44,895 nt of DNA from Planctomycetota bacterium. GTDB taxonomy: Bacteria; Planctomycetota; PLA2; JAEUHO01. Location: assembly GCA_030066775.1 (NCBI GenBank), contig JASJAY010000072.1, forward strand, positions 1 through 44,895, given 5' to 3'. Position numbers and translations under genes: made by a program. Shown here piece after piece: positions 8,219 to 16,173 of the stretch. The notes beneath the pieces are model-generated. The model searched no databases, had not been told where the DNA came from, and saw only the letters and a program-made list of their open reading frames with translations. Every line of letters starts with the position of its first letter. Within the stretch, counting starts at the first letter, position 1.

Positions 8219-9661
8219 TCACTCCGGCGTCGGCCGCACCCACCGGAAGGGGCCGATGGGCATGCCGTGCCCCTCCCGCGCGGCGAGTAGCACGCGCCCA
8301 TCCGTCGTCAGGTTGTATGGCTCGCCTTCGAAGCGCCCGCCCTTGCTCGGGTCTTCCAGGTGGACGACCACGCCATCCTTCGCGATCGCGGGCCCCCTGC
8401 GCAGGGTGCGTCCGCTCTCGCCGCCGCCCCCCGCCACGGCCCGCTCCTTCCCGCTGCTCATCTGGCGAACCACCAACCCGGAATCGCGCTCGAGCAGGAC
8501 GGCGTCTCCGTGGGTGTGCAGGACCCGTCCCTCGACGCGAACGAAGATGCCCTTCAGCAAGTCGGCGACGACGTGCGCGGAAGTCTCGGGCTCGAGAGCC
8601 CACCAACGCCGCAGGAGGAACGTGTTCCGGTCGTGCTCCGCGACCCCCTCACTCGGGAGCTTGACACCCTTGCCGGCGTGGTGGAGCCACAGCGGTCCAC
8701 GCTTGCCCTCACCTCGATGCACAAGCACGAAGGCGCCGGACGCAGCCCGCCGGTACAGAGCCGCGCGGGCGCTCGCCGGGGCTACGCGCCGCCGTTTCCC
8801 GTCCGGCGTCTGCACGTGCAGGGCGTCGTCATCCGTGCGAACGAGCAGGTCACGACCGACGGGAGCGATCAAGCCGTCGACGTCCACGGCCTTGCCGCCG
8901 CTCGTCGGCGCGACGCGCAGCACCGGCACGTCCCCGGTGCGGCCGAACACGCTGTAGGCAGCAAAGGCACCCCGGCACGTGCGCTCCGCCAGGGACGAGC
9001 CGACCTCCGGTCGCTCCAGCTTCCCGTTTCCGCTCGTGTCCGCCGCGACCACCTGGAGCAAGACGTGGTGTCCGGCCGGGTCGATCCACGCCCTGTGGAA
9101 CACGCCCGGCCCCGGCTCGATGACCGACTCCGCGTGGGTTGCGAGATCGCGCACGACGACCACCACGCCGTCGTCCTTCGCACGCGTGTAGAGCAGCTGC
9201 CGGCCAGCCGCGTCGAAGCTCGCCGCAGAGTGCGGCCCGAAGACGGGGTCGGCATCGTCCGTACGCGCACCCGTCTTGCTCAGGTCCCACTCCTTCCGCG
9301 AACGCGTGTCGATCAGGGTCAGCTTCCCGTCGCGAATGACGACGAGCCATCGGCCGAACCAATCGTGTTGGACGTAATCGTCGATGGCCTTGCCGGGTCC
9401 GCCGCCTTGCACGAGATAGGGCCGGACCTCGTCGCCCATCGCGGTCCCGTGGTGGCGGTCGAAGAAGGACTCGACCTTGCCATCGCCGTTCGTGTCGGTC
9501 CGGGCCTGACAGAGGACCATCCACCGGCCCTCCGGGTCGACGAAGTCGACGATCGTGGCGTGCGCGGTGCCGAACTGCGCATCGGGTTCCGCGCCGGCCG
9601 TGCCGAGGAGTAGTGCGCCGACGAGGCCGAACACCAGGAACGCGAACCAATGCCAGCTCAT
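8219..9661 (-). CDS. Secreted beta-propeller-like protein
   Basis: The start at ATG 9661 gives a good signal peptide (WHWFAFLVFGLVGALLLGTA then AEPDAQ) with GAAGGGGG just upstream. The 480-residue product has repeating blocks of four strands, such as GRWLVVIRDGKLTLIDT, GRQLLYTRAKDDGVVVVVRD and GHHVLLQVV, typical of WD40/TolB-like propellers. Two Asp-rich loops (TDTNGDGKVESFFD and ADTSGNGKLERPE) look like calcium-binding insertions inside blades. It has no catalytic motif. It lies 66 bases upstream of the sigma/kinase pair in the same direction but with its own signal; co-transcription is possible. No family name can be given with confidence. Confidence 0.75.
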   Translation of the reverse strand: MSWHWFAFLVFGLVGALLLGTAGAEPDAQFGTAHATIVDFVDPEGRWMVLCQARTDTNGDGKVESFFDRHHGTAMGDEVRPYLVQGGGPGKAIDDYVQHDWFGRWLVVIRDGKLTLIDTRSRKEWDLSKTGARTDDADPVFGPHSAASFDAAGRQLLYTRAKDDGVVVVVRDLATHAESVIEPGPGVFHRAWIDPAGHHVLLQVVAADTSGNGKLERPEVGSSLAERTCRGAFAAYSVFGRTGDVPVLRVAPTSGGKAVDVDGLIAPVGRDLLVRTDDDALHVQTPDGKRRRVAPASARAALYRRAASGAFVLVHRGEGKRGPLWLHHAGKGVKLPSEGVAEHDRNTFLLRRWWALEPETSAHVVADLLKGIFVRVEGRVLHTHGDAVLLERDSGLVVRQMSSGKERAVAGGGGESGRTLRRGPAIAKDGVVVHLEDPSKGGRFEGEPYNLTTDGRVLLAAREGHGMPIGPFRWVRPTPE

Positions 9662-10116
9662 CAGGGCCCCCTTCGGAGGAACGGTACGCGCCCGAGGCGG
9701 TTCGCGCACGCCGGGTTCCCTGGCGCGGCGCACAGGGCAGGATCGGCGGAGCCGTGTAGGGCGTACACGCCCCCCGGCACGAAGTGCACGCCTCGGCCGT
9801 CTCCCCCACGCCCACCCCGCGCCGAATGGGCGCCCGGGCTCTGGCACGCGGCGTGCGATTCCCTCGGCGGGTACGGAGACGCCGGGCGCGGAGGGGCTCG
9901 GCTACGGGTATCGAGGCGGCACGAGACCAAGCGCCAGCCGCCGCCCACACACAACGCTTTCGCTTCGAGCCGTGCGGGCCGCGAACCGAGGGGTGCTTTC
10001 CGAGTCGCCCCCCGCTCCAGCCGACCTCTCGGGCTCACGTCCCGTCGTTCGAGGCATTCACGCGCCGCAGGGGCTCCGGCCTCTGCGGCGCTTTTCGTGT
10101 GTCCAGACGCGTGCGG
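9662..10116. other. 455-base intergenic region with secondary structure
   Basis: No convincing gene is present on either strand. Open frames here have poor protein character. The stretch holds the upstream region of the reverse gene starting at 9661 and the tail of the mlaD operon. A nested inverted repeat occurs around 9751-9780, with GCCG/CGGC enclosing GGGCG/CGCCC. A strong hairpin with a T run lies at 10062-10095 (separate entry). I see no tRNA, SRP RNA, tmRNA or RNase P signature. Confidence 0.6.
10062..10095 (+). terminator. Intrinsic terminator pointing forward
   Basis: GCGCCGCAG pairs with CTGCGGCGC, and four more pairs (one G-U) close a TCCG tetraloop, giving about 13 bp. TTTT follows on the forward strand at 10092-10095. 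It lies 25 bases past the mlaD stop, where a reverse-strand terminator would be expected, but the T run is on the forward side. It may act in both directions or end an unseen forward transcript. Confidence 0.6.
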
Positions 10117-11469
10117 CTAGCGGTTGCGGCGGTTGCCGCCGGCGGCGCGGCGCTGCTGGTTCAAGAGCTCGAGGAAGCGCTTCTCAGTGGCGCGGACCGA
10201 GCCGAGCTGGGCCTCGAAGGTCTGGAGCGCACGGGCGATGGCGGCCTTCGCGTTGGCCTCGTCGGTCGGCGGGTTGACGAGCAGGTCCGTCAGGCGGCGC
10301 GACGACTCGTTCAGCTCGCGCATCGCCCGCTCGTAGTTGAGCGTGGCGTTGCGCAGGTTCTCGAAGGCGATCTGGTCCGTGCTCGGCTCGTTGAGCAGCT
10401 TCCACGGATGCGCCCGCAGGTCCTCGGAGGCGTCGAGCAGGTTGTAGCCCGTGTCCTTGAGGGTCTTCATCAGCGTGTCGGCATCCGTGCCGAGGTCGGC
10501 GAGGATGGCGCGCACCTCCGGGCCGATGCCCTGGATCTCGGCCGAGAAGCTCAACACGTTCTTGCCGATGCTGCGCAGGTCCGAGAGGAACTCGGAGACC
10601 TTGGGCTGCGCGTCCACGAGGATCGCGTCGAGCCGCTTCGCGACGCCCTTGAGGGTCGCGAGGATCTCGTTCATCCCCTCCTTGATGTCCCCCATCGCGT
10701 CGACGCCGATGCCCGTGAGCGTGTCGATGTTGTCGGCGGCGGACTCGACCTTGTCGGCGATCGGACCGAAGCGCTTCTCGACGGTCTCGAGCGTGCGCCG
10801 GAGGGCGGCGACGCCGGCCTTGGCGTCGTCGTTGAGCGTCTGCAGGTCGAGCCCCTCGAGCTTCTGGCGCAGCACCCCGATCACGCCGCGCGCGTCCTCG
10901 ATCAGGGTCGAGCCCCCGTCCACCAGCGTGCTGAGCTTGGTGGCGATCCCGCTGAGCTGACTCGTGATGGTGGCGAGCCCGGGCGCCTCGCTGGCGGGCA
11001 GCGGGTTCTGGTGCGTCTCCGCGTCGGTGACGCTCTCCGTCGACCAGCCGGGCAGGAGCGAGAGCTCGCGCGTGCCGGTGAACGTCCGATCGAGCTGGCC
11101 ACGCGTGCCGCGCGGGATGACCTGGTCGGCGGGGAGCTTCAGCACCGTGAGGATGTAGAGCTCGCGCGCCTTCGTGACGTTCTTGTCGGCAATGCCGAGC
11201 CGCGCGCGCACGGCCGGCGTGAGCTGGTCGCCGCTGTAGGTCTGTTCCTCTTCGCGGATCTCGAAGACGCGCCCGACGACACGGCCGTTCATCTTGACCT
11301 CGTCGCCCGCCTTCGGGGCGACGAAGCCCGGCTCGAAGCGCAGGTGCACGTAACGGTAGCGGCCCCAGATGGGCTCGGAGCCGCCGGCGAGATAGAGGAA
11401 CGCCAGCGTCGCGACGAGCGCCGCCAGGACGACGAGTCCGGCCTTCAGCTCTGAGCGCTTCGTGTACAT
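10117..11469 (-). CDS. mlaD: MCE/MlaD-family lipid-transport substrate-binding protein
   Basis: 450 residues from ATG 11469. A single N-terminal membrane helix (about 11-28) anchors the protein, followed by an MCE domain (about 39-165) with the typical GFVAPKAGDEVKMNGRVVG start and the RGTRGQLDRTFTGTRELSLL end. The rest is a long helical/coiled-coil region with heptads, then a short basic Arg/Asn tail. MCE proteins form rings that carry phospholipids between membranes together with a permease. This gene lies 20 bases downstream of the MlaE-type permease. The C-terminal half is much longer than in E. coli MlaD (about 180 residues), as in MCE proteins with helical barrels. Confidence 0.9.
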   Translation of the reverse strand: MYTKRSELKAGLVVLAALVATLAFLYLAGGSEPIWGRYRYVHLRFEPGFVAPKAGDEVKMNGRVVGRVFEIREEEQTYSGDQLTPAVRARLGIADKNVTKARELYILTVLKLPADQVIPRGTRGQLDRTFTGTRELSLLPGWSTESVTDAETHQNPLPASEAPGLATITSQLSGIATKLSTLVDGGSTLIEDARGVIGVLRQKLEGLDLQTLNDDAKAGVAALRRTLETVEKRFGPIADKVESAADNIDTLTGIGVDAMGDIKEGMNEILATLKGVAKRLDAILVDAQPKVSEFLSDLRSIGKNVLSFSAEIQGIGPEVRAILADLGTDADTLMKTLKDTGYNLLDASEDLRAHPWKLLNEPSTDQIAFENLRNATLNYERAMRELNESSRRLTDLLVNPPTDEANAKAAIARALQTFEAQLGSVRATEKRFLELLNQQRRAAGGNRRNR

Positions 11470-11489
11470 GCGGTCTCGGTTCTACCCCG

Positions 11490-12302
11490 TCAAAGTCGGA
11501 AGAGGAGGAAGTAGTTGAGGACGGCGTCCGCGATGATGATCGCGATGATCGCGTGCACCACGGCGCGCGTCGTGACCCGACCCACGCCCTCGGCACCGCC
11601 GCGCACCTGGAAGCCCTGGTAGCAGCCCACGCCGCCGATGATCACGCCGAAGACGAACGCCTTCGTCAGGCCGCGCCAGATGTGCTTGGCCTCGAGCGCC
11701 CACCAGGCGCGATCCCAGTAGTCGATCCCGCTCAGGCCGACGACCTCCGTCGCGACGACCCAGCCGCCGATCAGCCCGACCCAGGATCCGATCATGGTCA
11801 CGCACGGCACCATCACGATCACGGCGAGCAGGCGCGGCGCGACGATGTAGCGCACCGGATTGAGCGACATCGTCGTCATGGCCGTCACCTCTTCGGAGAC
11901 GACCATGGTCCCGATCTCGGCGGCGAGCGCGGCGCCGATGAAGCCGGTCATGATCACGCCCGTGAGGAGCGGGCCGAGCTCCTGGATGATGCCGATCGCC
12001 AGCATCTCGCCCAGGAAGCTCGTGAAGCCGACCACGAGCAGGAGATCGCCGCCGATCAGGGCCAGGATCATGCCGACGAAGAGGTTCACCAGCGCGACGA
12101 TGCCGATCGCCCGCGCGCCGGCGCGCACCCCCTGGTCCCAGAAGGCCTTGGGGCTGACCCCGCGACGCTGGAACGGCCCGCGCACCGTGTGGCCGATGAC
12201 GTCCTTGAGCAGCAGGCCGGTGCCGCCCAGGAAGTAGATGAAGCCCAGGGCGACGCCCCCGATCGACTCGACGATCCCGCGCAGGGGTCGCGTGGCGGCC
12301 AT
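11490..12302 (-). CDS. mlaE: MlaE-family ABC transporter permease
   Basis: 270 residues from ATG 12302. The family core is evident: LVNLFVGMILAL, IIQELGPLLTGVIMTGFIGA, AAEIGTMVVSEEVTAMTTM and RLLAVIVMVPCV, with five to six membrane helices. In the Mla system the permease joins the MCE protein (next gene, 20 bases away) and an ATPase. No MlaF ATPase gene is found in this window, so the ATPase must be encoded elsewhere. A STAS gene lies 61 bases upstream, recalling the MlaB STAS subunit of E. coli. Confidence 0.93.
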   Translation of the reverse strand: MAATRPLRGIVESIGGVALGFIYFLGGTGLLLKDVIGHTVRGPFQRRGVSPKAFWDQGVRAGARAIGIVALVNLFVGMILALIGGDLLLVVGFTSFLGEMLAIGIIQELGPLLTGVIMTGFIGAALAAEIGTMVVSEEVTAMTTMSLNPVRYIVAPRLLAVIVMVPCVTMIGSWVGLIGGWVVATEVVGLSGIDYWDRAWWALEAKHIWRGLTKAFVFGVIIGGVGCYQGFQVRGGAEGVGRVTTRAVVHAIIAIIIADAVLNYFLLFRL

Positions 12303-12363
12303 GGTCAGGACCTCGGCCGGTGGGCGTCAGCAGAGCGGATGGCGGCGCGCGCGTCCTTCACGG

Positions 12364-12693
12364 TCAGCCCTGCATGGCCTCCTCGCGCGTGTCGCGCAGG
12401 TCGAAGATCGACGTGAGCTTGCTGAGCTCGAAGAGGTTGCGCACCTCGGGCGAGAGACCGCACAAGCGCAGCCGCCCGCCGTACTTGGCGGTGGCCTGCA
12501 GCGCCTCGATCAACGTGGCGAGCCCGCTCGAGTCGATGAAGGCGACACTCGTCAGGTCGACCACCACCGGGTTGGCGCGATCCTCCAGGGCGCCGCGGAG
12601 CTGGCTGCGGAGCTCCGGGCTCGTGTGCATGTCGACCTGGCCTTCGACGATGAAGAGGGCGGCCGAATCGTGGCTTTCGCGCGTGACCTTCAT
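12364..12693 (-). CDS. STAS-domain protein, anti-sigma-factor-antagonist type
   Basis: 109 residues from ATG 12693. The STAS fold is clear: EGQVDMHTSPELRSQL, VVVDLTSVAFIDSSGLATLI, RLRLCGLSPEVRNLFELSKL. The D54-S-S-G loop carries the serine that is phosphorylated in SpoIIAA/RsbV relatives. The start overlaps the upstream anti-sigma kinase gene by four bases (ATGA), the classic arrangement for a partner-switching pair. Because the next gene is MlaE, it could instead or additionally play the MlaB role in the transporter. The intact DSSG serine favours regulation by the kinase next door. Confidence 0.92.
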   Translation of the reverse strand: MKVTRESHDSAALFIVEGQVDMHTSPELRSQLRGALEDRANPVVVDLTSVAFIDSSGLATLIEALQATAKYGGRLRLCGLSPEVRNLFELSKLTSIFDLRDTREEAMQG

Positions 12694-13127
12694 GAGGGTT
12701 CCTTCGTGGTCGCCGGGGCTTTCACCAGTGTGAGCGTCGTGCCCCCGTGCTCGTTCTTGCGGTAGTGCACCTCGTCCATGGTGGACTTGATGAGGTGCAC
12801 GCCGAGGCCGCCGGGTCGCACCTCGTCCAAGGGACGCGAGGCGATCTGTTCCGGGCTGACGTATTCGGCGTAATCGATGATGTCCAAGCGGAAGCGCTGA
12901 TCGCGCGTGTCCAGCGTGAGGTCGATGCGCTGCTCCTGGTCACCGCCATAGGCGTGCCGGATCACGTTCGTCATCGCCTCCGTGACGGCCAGGCTGATGG
13001 CGTGGCGCTCTTCCTGGGCGAAGCCGGTGAGCGCGGCGCCCTCGTCGACCATGGCGCGCACGAGCGGCAGGTACTTCGGATCCGAGGGGATCGTCACGTG
13101 CAGCTGGTCGGCGGCGCGATCGCTCAT
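12690..13127 (-). CDS. RsbW/SpoIIAB-like serine kinase (HATPase_c_2)
   Basis: ATG 13127 is preferred over a longer start at 13172 because GGAGGGGG lies directly upstream. The 145-residue product has the N-box ISLAVTEAMTNVIRHAYGG (Glu50, Asn54) and the lid region RPGGLGVHLIKSTMDEV of the GHKL anti-sigma kinase family. The expected role is to bind a sigma factor or other partner and phosphorylate the STAS protein encoded downstream (4-base overlap). In the nucleotide loop usually written D-x-G-x, the sequence is DYAEYV, with Ala in place of Gly. The effect on ATP binding is unknown. No sigma gene is adjacent. Confidence 0.88.
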   Translation of the reverse strand: MSDRAADQLHVTIPSDPKYLPLVRAMVDEGAALTGFAQEERHAISLAVTEAMTNVIRHAYGGDQEQRIDLTLDTRDQRFRLDIIDYAEYVSPEQIASRPLDEVRPGGLGVHLIKSTMDEVHYRKNEHGGTTLTLVKAPATTKEPS

Positions 13128-13603
13128 CGACCCCCTCCAGGTGAAGGCCCGTCGACGCGCGGCTCCGACCATGGCGTGGTGTCGCCGGCCCGGGCGTTCG
13201 GGGCGTCGGCGTCAGAGGAGCTCACGGCGCTGCTGCGCTGCGTGGCGAGCCAGGCCTGCCAGTCTTCGACGTGCGGGCGCCGCTCGTCGGCCGACGCATA
13301 GGCGGCGTACGGCGTCTCGCGCCCGGTCAAGCTCTCGAGCGTCGAGTTGGCCAACGCACGAACCGCCGGATCGGTGTCGTCGAGCAGCTGGATCAGGCGG
13401 GGGATCCACTGCATGTCACGCGACGCGGACACGGCCGCAATCGCCGCCGACTTGCGCGAGGGGTTGGGGTCGAACAGATCGTTCTCCACCACGACGGGAC
13501 GCGGGCCCTCGGCGCCCGCGCACGCGGCCAGGAGCAGCAGCACGGCGCCGGCTGCGAAGCGCAGGCGGCAGACGACCCCCGGCCGCTGGCTGGCTGACCC
13601 CAT
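13124..13603 (-). CDS. Small lipoprotein with HEAT-like repeat
   Basis: ATG 13603 is chosen because GGAGGGAG lies 6 bases upstream; an alternative start at 13624 adds seven residues. The signal peptide ends in a lipobox LAAC (Cys28). Residues 45-95 form paired helices of HEAT type (KSAAIAAVSASRDMQWIPRL, DPAVRALANSTLESLTG), and the tail is Ser/Asp/Pro-rich. The 3' end overlaps the RsbW-like gene by four bases, so this is the first gene of the operon. It could be the envelope-side sensor or a structural partner of the system, but nothing proves this. Confidence 0.8.
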   Translation of the reverse strand: MGSASQRPGVVCRLRFAAGAVLLLLAACAGAEGPRPVVVENDLFDPNPSRKSAAIAAVSASRDMQWIPRLIQLLDDTDPAVRALANSTLESLTGRETPYAAYASADERRPHVEDWQAWLATQRSSAVSSSDADAPNARAGDTTPWSEPRVDGPSPGGGR

Positions 13604-13650
13604 CGTGGACTCCCTCCGCGCCACGGGCCTCGGGCCCGCGGCATCGTCGG

Positions 13651-13679
13651 ATTCTCAGGGCGCCTTGGTGGTCAGTCAA
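13651..13679 (-). promoter_or_regulatory. Sigma-70-type promoter of the HEAT/RsbW/STAS/Mla operon
   Basis: On the reverse strand TTGACT (13674-13679) and GAGAAT (13651-13656) are separated by exactly 17 bases. Transcription would begin near 13644, about 40 bases before ATG 13603. The -10 form xAGAAT is the same as in the nusA promoter. Confidence 0.6.
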
Positions 13680-13734
13680 CGATCCGGGCTCCGGGCCCGG
13701 ACACGGATCCGCGCATCCGCCGAACAAGTCCCGA

Positions 13735-14712
13735 TCAGAGGCGGCCCTGCTCGCGGTACCAGGCCACGGTCTCGGCGAAGCCCGCCTCGAGGTCGATCGC
13801 GGCCCGCCAGCCCGCGTCGCGCTCGAGCGCCGCGCTGGAGCAGACCCAGTGCTCGGTCGCCAGCTCGCGCATGCGCTGGCTGCCCAGCAGCGAGGGCCGG
13901 CCCGTGAGCTGGCAGCCGAGGTCGGTCAGGGTGCCGAGCATCCGCATCAGGCTCTCGGGGAGGCGGAGCCTGCGGGCCGTTCTGCCCACGGCCGCCTCCG
14001 CCGCCGCGATCATCTCGCCCTGGGTGATCACGGCGGGGTGCGTCACGAAGTACGCCTTGCCCCGCGTCGCCTCCGCCGTGCCGGCCGCCAGCAGCCCCGC
14101 GCCGAGATCGTGGCCGTGGATCAGGCTGTAGCGACGGTCGAGCCCCCCCACGATCGGGATCCACCCGCTCTTCGCCGCCCGGAACATGGACAGGAAGTCA
14201 CGGTCGCGCGGCCCGTAGACCGCCGGAGGCCGGAGGATCGTGACGGCCAGACGGTCGGCGACGGAGAGCAGCAGGTCCTCGGCGACGCGCTTGCTCTCGC
14301 CGTACCACGTGATCGGCCGACGGGGCGCGTGCTCGTCGTGGGGCACGCCGGTCGGCGCCGGGCCCACCGCCGCCAAGCTGGAGCAGAACACGAACCGCCC
14401 CGGCAGGTCCGCGGCGAGGGCGGCCTCCATCAATGTGCGCGTCCCAGCGGTGTTGGTCGCGAGCATCTGGCGCCGCGTCAGGCTGCGGGTGAGCGCGGCC
14501 AGGTGGAAGACGCTGTCGACGCCCTCGAGGGCCGCGCGGACGGCTGCGGCGTCGCGCACGTCGCCGCGCGCGATCTCGACGTCGAGATGGGCCAGCGACG
14601 CGGGCTCGCCAGGACGGCGATAGAGGCAACGCACGGCGTGGCCGGCAGCGAGGAGCTGCTCCACGAGGTGGCTTCCGACGAAGCCGTGACCGCCGGTCAC
14701 GAGGGCGCGCAC
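13735..14712 (-). CDS. NAD-dependent epimerase/dehydratase-family reductase; candidate ceramide reductase
   Basis: GTG 14712 is chosen because it starts exactly at the Rossmann fold (RALVTGGHGFVGSHL); upstream in-frame sequence is not protein-like. The 325-residue extended SDR has the TGGxGFVG dinucleotide motif, DVRD acidic loop, HLAA motif, catalytic Ser111/112 and Y137-x3-K141. The family contains sugar epimerases and 3-beta-HSD-like reductases. The gene diverges from a serine-palmitoyltransferase-like gene and a GNAT-like acyltransferase, the same three families as in the Caulobacter ceramide pathway, where an epimerase-like protein (CerR) reduces 3-ketoceramide. The substrate here is inferred from context only. 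A TATGCT box lies 6 bases before the start, suggesting a leaderless message. Confidence 0.85.
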   Translation of the reverse strand: MRALVTGGHGFVGSHLVEQLLAAGHAVRCLYRRPGEPASLAHLDVEIARGDVRDAAAVRAALEGVDSVFHLAALTRSLTRRQMLATNTAGTRTLMEAALAADLPGRFVFCSSLAAVGPAPTGVPHDEHAPRRPITWYGESKRVAEDLLLSVADRLAVTILRPPAVYGPRDRDFLSMFRAAKSGWIPIVGGLDRRYSLIHGHDLGAGLLAAGTAEATRGKAYFVTHPAVITQGEMIAAAEAAVGRTARRLRLPESLMRMLGTLTDLGCQLTGRPSLLGSQRMRELATEHWVCSSAALERDAGWRAAIDLEAGFAETVAWYREQGRL

Positions 14713-14953
14713 GGCGGGAGCATACTCCGGAGCCCCCGGGGCCCACGAAATCGGCTTGCGCGGGCATCGCGCCGCGAGACCTGCGCAATCCTCCACGAAT
14801 TTCGGTCGGCGGTGGGGCCTGGGGGCCAGCGTCGCGGGCGTTCCCGGTAATCTGATGCGCCCCGGTCGACGGTGGTCGGGGCGCCGCGCGACCGGCAGGG
14901 GTCGGCGGGGCGAACCGATAGCCGATCCGCCCACGGCAGGGGGTGGATCGCGA

Positions 14954-16165
14954 TTGAGCGAGGAAGCGCCGTTGGACCTGTTCGAGAAGGCCCGTCGGTA
15001 CAACCGTGCGGACAAGCCCCGGGAGATGGGGATCTACCCCTACTTCCGGCCGATCGGGGAGTCCAAGGGCGGGCGCCGCGTCCGCATTGGCGGCCGTGAG
15101 CTCATCATGGCCGGCTCGAACAACTACCTCGGGCTGACCCACGATCCGCGCGTCCTCGACTCCGCGAAGCGCGCCCTCGAAGAGTTCGGCAGCGGCTGCA
15201 CGGGCTCGCGCTTCCTGAACGGCACCCTGACGCTCCACGAGGAGCTCGAGCGGCGCCTGGCCAAGTGGCTCGGCATGGAGGCCTGCATCACCTCGGCCAC
15301 CGGGTTCCAGACGAACTTCGGGGCGATCGAGTGCCTCGCCCACAAGCACGATGTGATCTTCGGGGACCGCGACAACCACGCCTCCCTGATCGACGGCTGC
15401 CGCCTCGCCTGGGCGAAGCTGATCAAGTACAAGCACAACGACATGGAGGACCTGGAGCAGAAGCTCCAGAACGTGCACGTCGACGACGCGGGCGGCCGCC
15501 TGATCGTCACCGACGGCGTGTTCTCCATGCTGGGCGACCTCGCCCCCGTCGACGAGATCGTGGACCTCGCCAAGACCTACGAGGCGCGAGTCATGGTCGA
15601 CGACGCGCACGCCGTCGGCGTGCTCGGCGAGCGCGGGCGCGGCACGGCCGAGCACTTCGGCGTCCACGACGAGATCGATCTCCTCGTCGGCACGTTCTCG
15701 AAGTCGTTCGCCTGCGTCGGCGGCTTCGTCGCCGGTCCGCAGAAGGTGATCGACTACGTCAAGCACACCAGCCGCACGGTCATCTTCAGCGCGAGCATGA
15801 CGCCCGCGAGCGTGGCGACGGTCAGCACGTGCCTCGACATCATCGAGAACGAGCCCGAGCGTCGTGCGCAGCTGTGGAAGAACGTGGCGCGCATGAAGCA
15901 GGGCTTCCAGGAGCTCGGCTTCGAGGTCATCGAGGGCGGCGGCCCGATCCTCTCCGTCGTGATCGGCGAGGACATCACCACGATGGAGTTCAACGCGCGC
16001 CTCGTCGAAGAGGGCGTGTTCGTGAACCCGGTGATCCCGCCGGCCGTCCCGCTCGGCATGAGCCTCTTGCGCACTTCCTACATGGCCACGCACACGGAAG
16101 AGGACCTCGACCTGATCCTGCGCGCGTTCAAGAACGTGGCCGAGACGATGCGCATCGCGCGCTAG
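14954..16165 (+). CDS. spt: Serine palmitoyltransferase-like PLP enzyme (alpha-oxoamine synthase)
   Basis: The TTG at 14954, preceded by a G-rich AGGGGGTGG, gives 403 residues, the usual length of bacterial SPT. Alpha-oxoamine synthase features are all present: GSNNYLGL, TGSRFLNGT, H142 (DRDNHASLIDG, stacks on PLP), VDDAHAVGV (Asp217, His219) and the Schiff-base Lys250 in GTFSKSFACVGGF. Relatives include KBL, BioF, HemA and SPT. The SPT choice rests on the N-terminal IYPYFRPI segment, the FSKSFACVGG pattern and the gene order with an acyltransferase 8 bases downstream. It would condense L-serine with a long acyl thioester to 3-ketosphinganine in the cytosol. KBL or a related ketoacyl synthase remains possible. 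Confidence 0.85.
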   Translation: MSEEAPLDLFEKARRYNRADKPREMGIYPYFRPIGESKGGRRVRIGGRELIMAGSNNYLGLTHDPRVLDSAKRALEEFGSGCTGSRFLNGTLTLHEELERRLAKWLGMEACITSATGFQTNFGAIECLAHKHDVIFGDRDNHASLIDGCRLAWAKLIKYKHNDMEDLEQKLQNVHVDDAGGRLIVTDGVFSMLGDLAPVDEIVDLAKTYEARVMVDDAHAVGVLGERGRGTAEHFGVHDEIDLLVGTFSKSFACVGGFVAGPQKVIDYVKHTSRTVIFSASMTPASVATVSTCLDIIENEPERRAQLWKNVARMKQGFQELGFEVIEGGGPILSVVIGEDITTMEFNARLVEEGVFVNPVIPPAVPLGMSLLRTSYMATHTEEDLDLILRAFKNVAETMRIAR

Positions 16166-16173
16166 AGGACCGG

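Noticed and set aside
9661..10038. Reverse open frame of 125 codons upstream of the secreted propeller-like gene
   Set aside because: It is Arg/Gly/Pro-rich without pattern, has no ribosome site, and its stop overlaps the well supported start at 9661.
10040..10060. GTTCGA as a tRNA T loop in the gap before mlaD
   Set aside because: Flanking bases do not pair to form a T stem and no acceptor or anticodon arm can be drawn.
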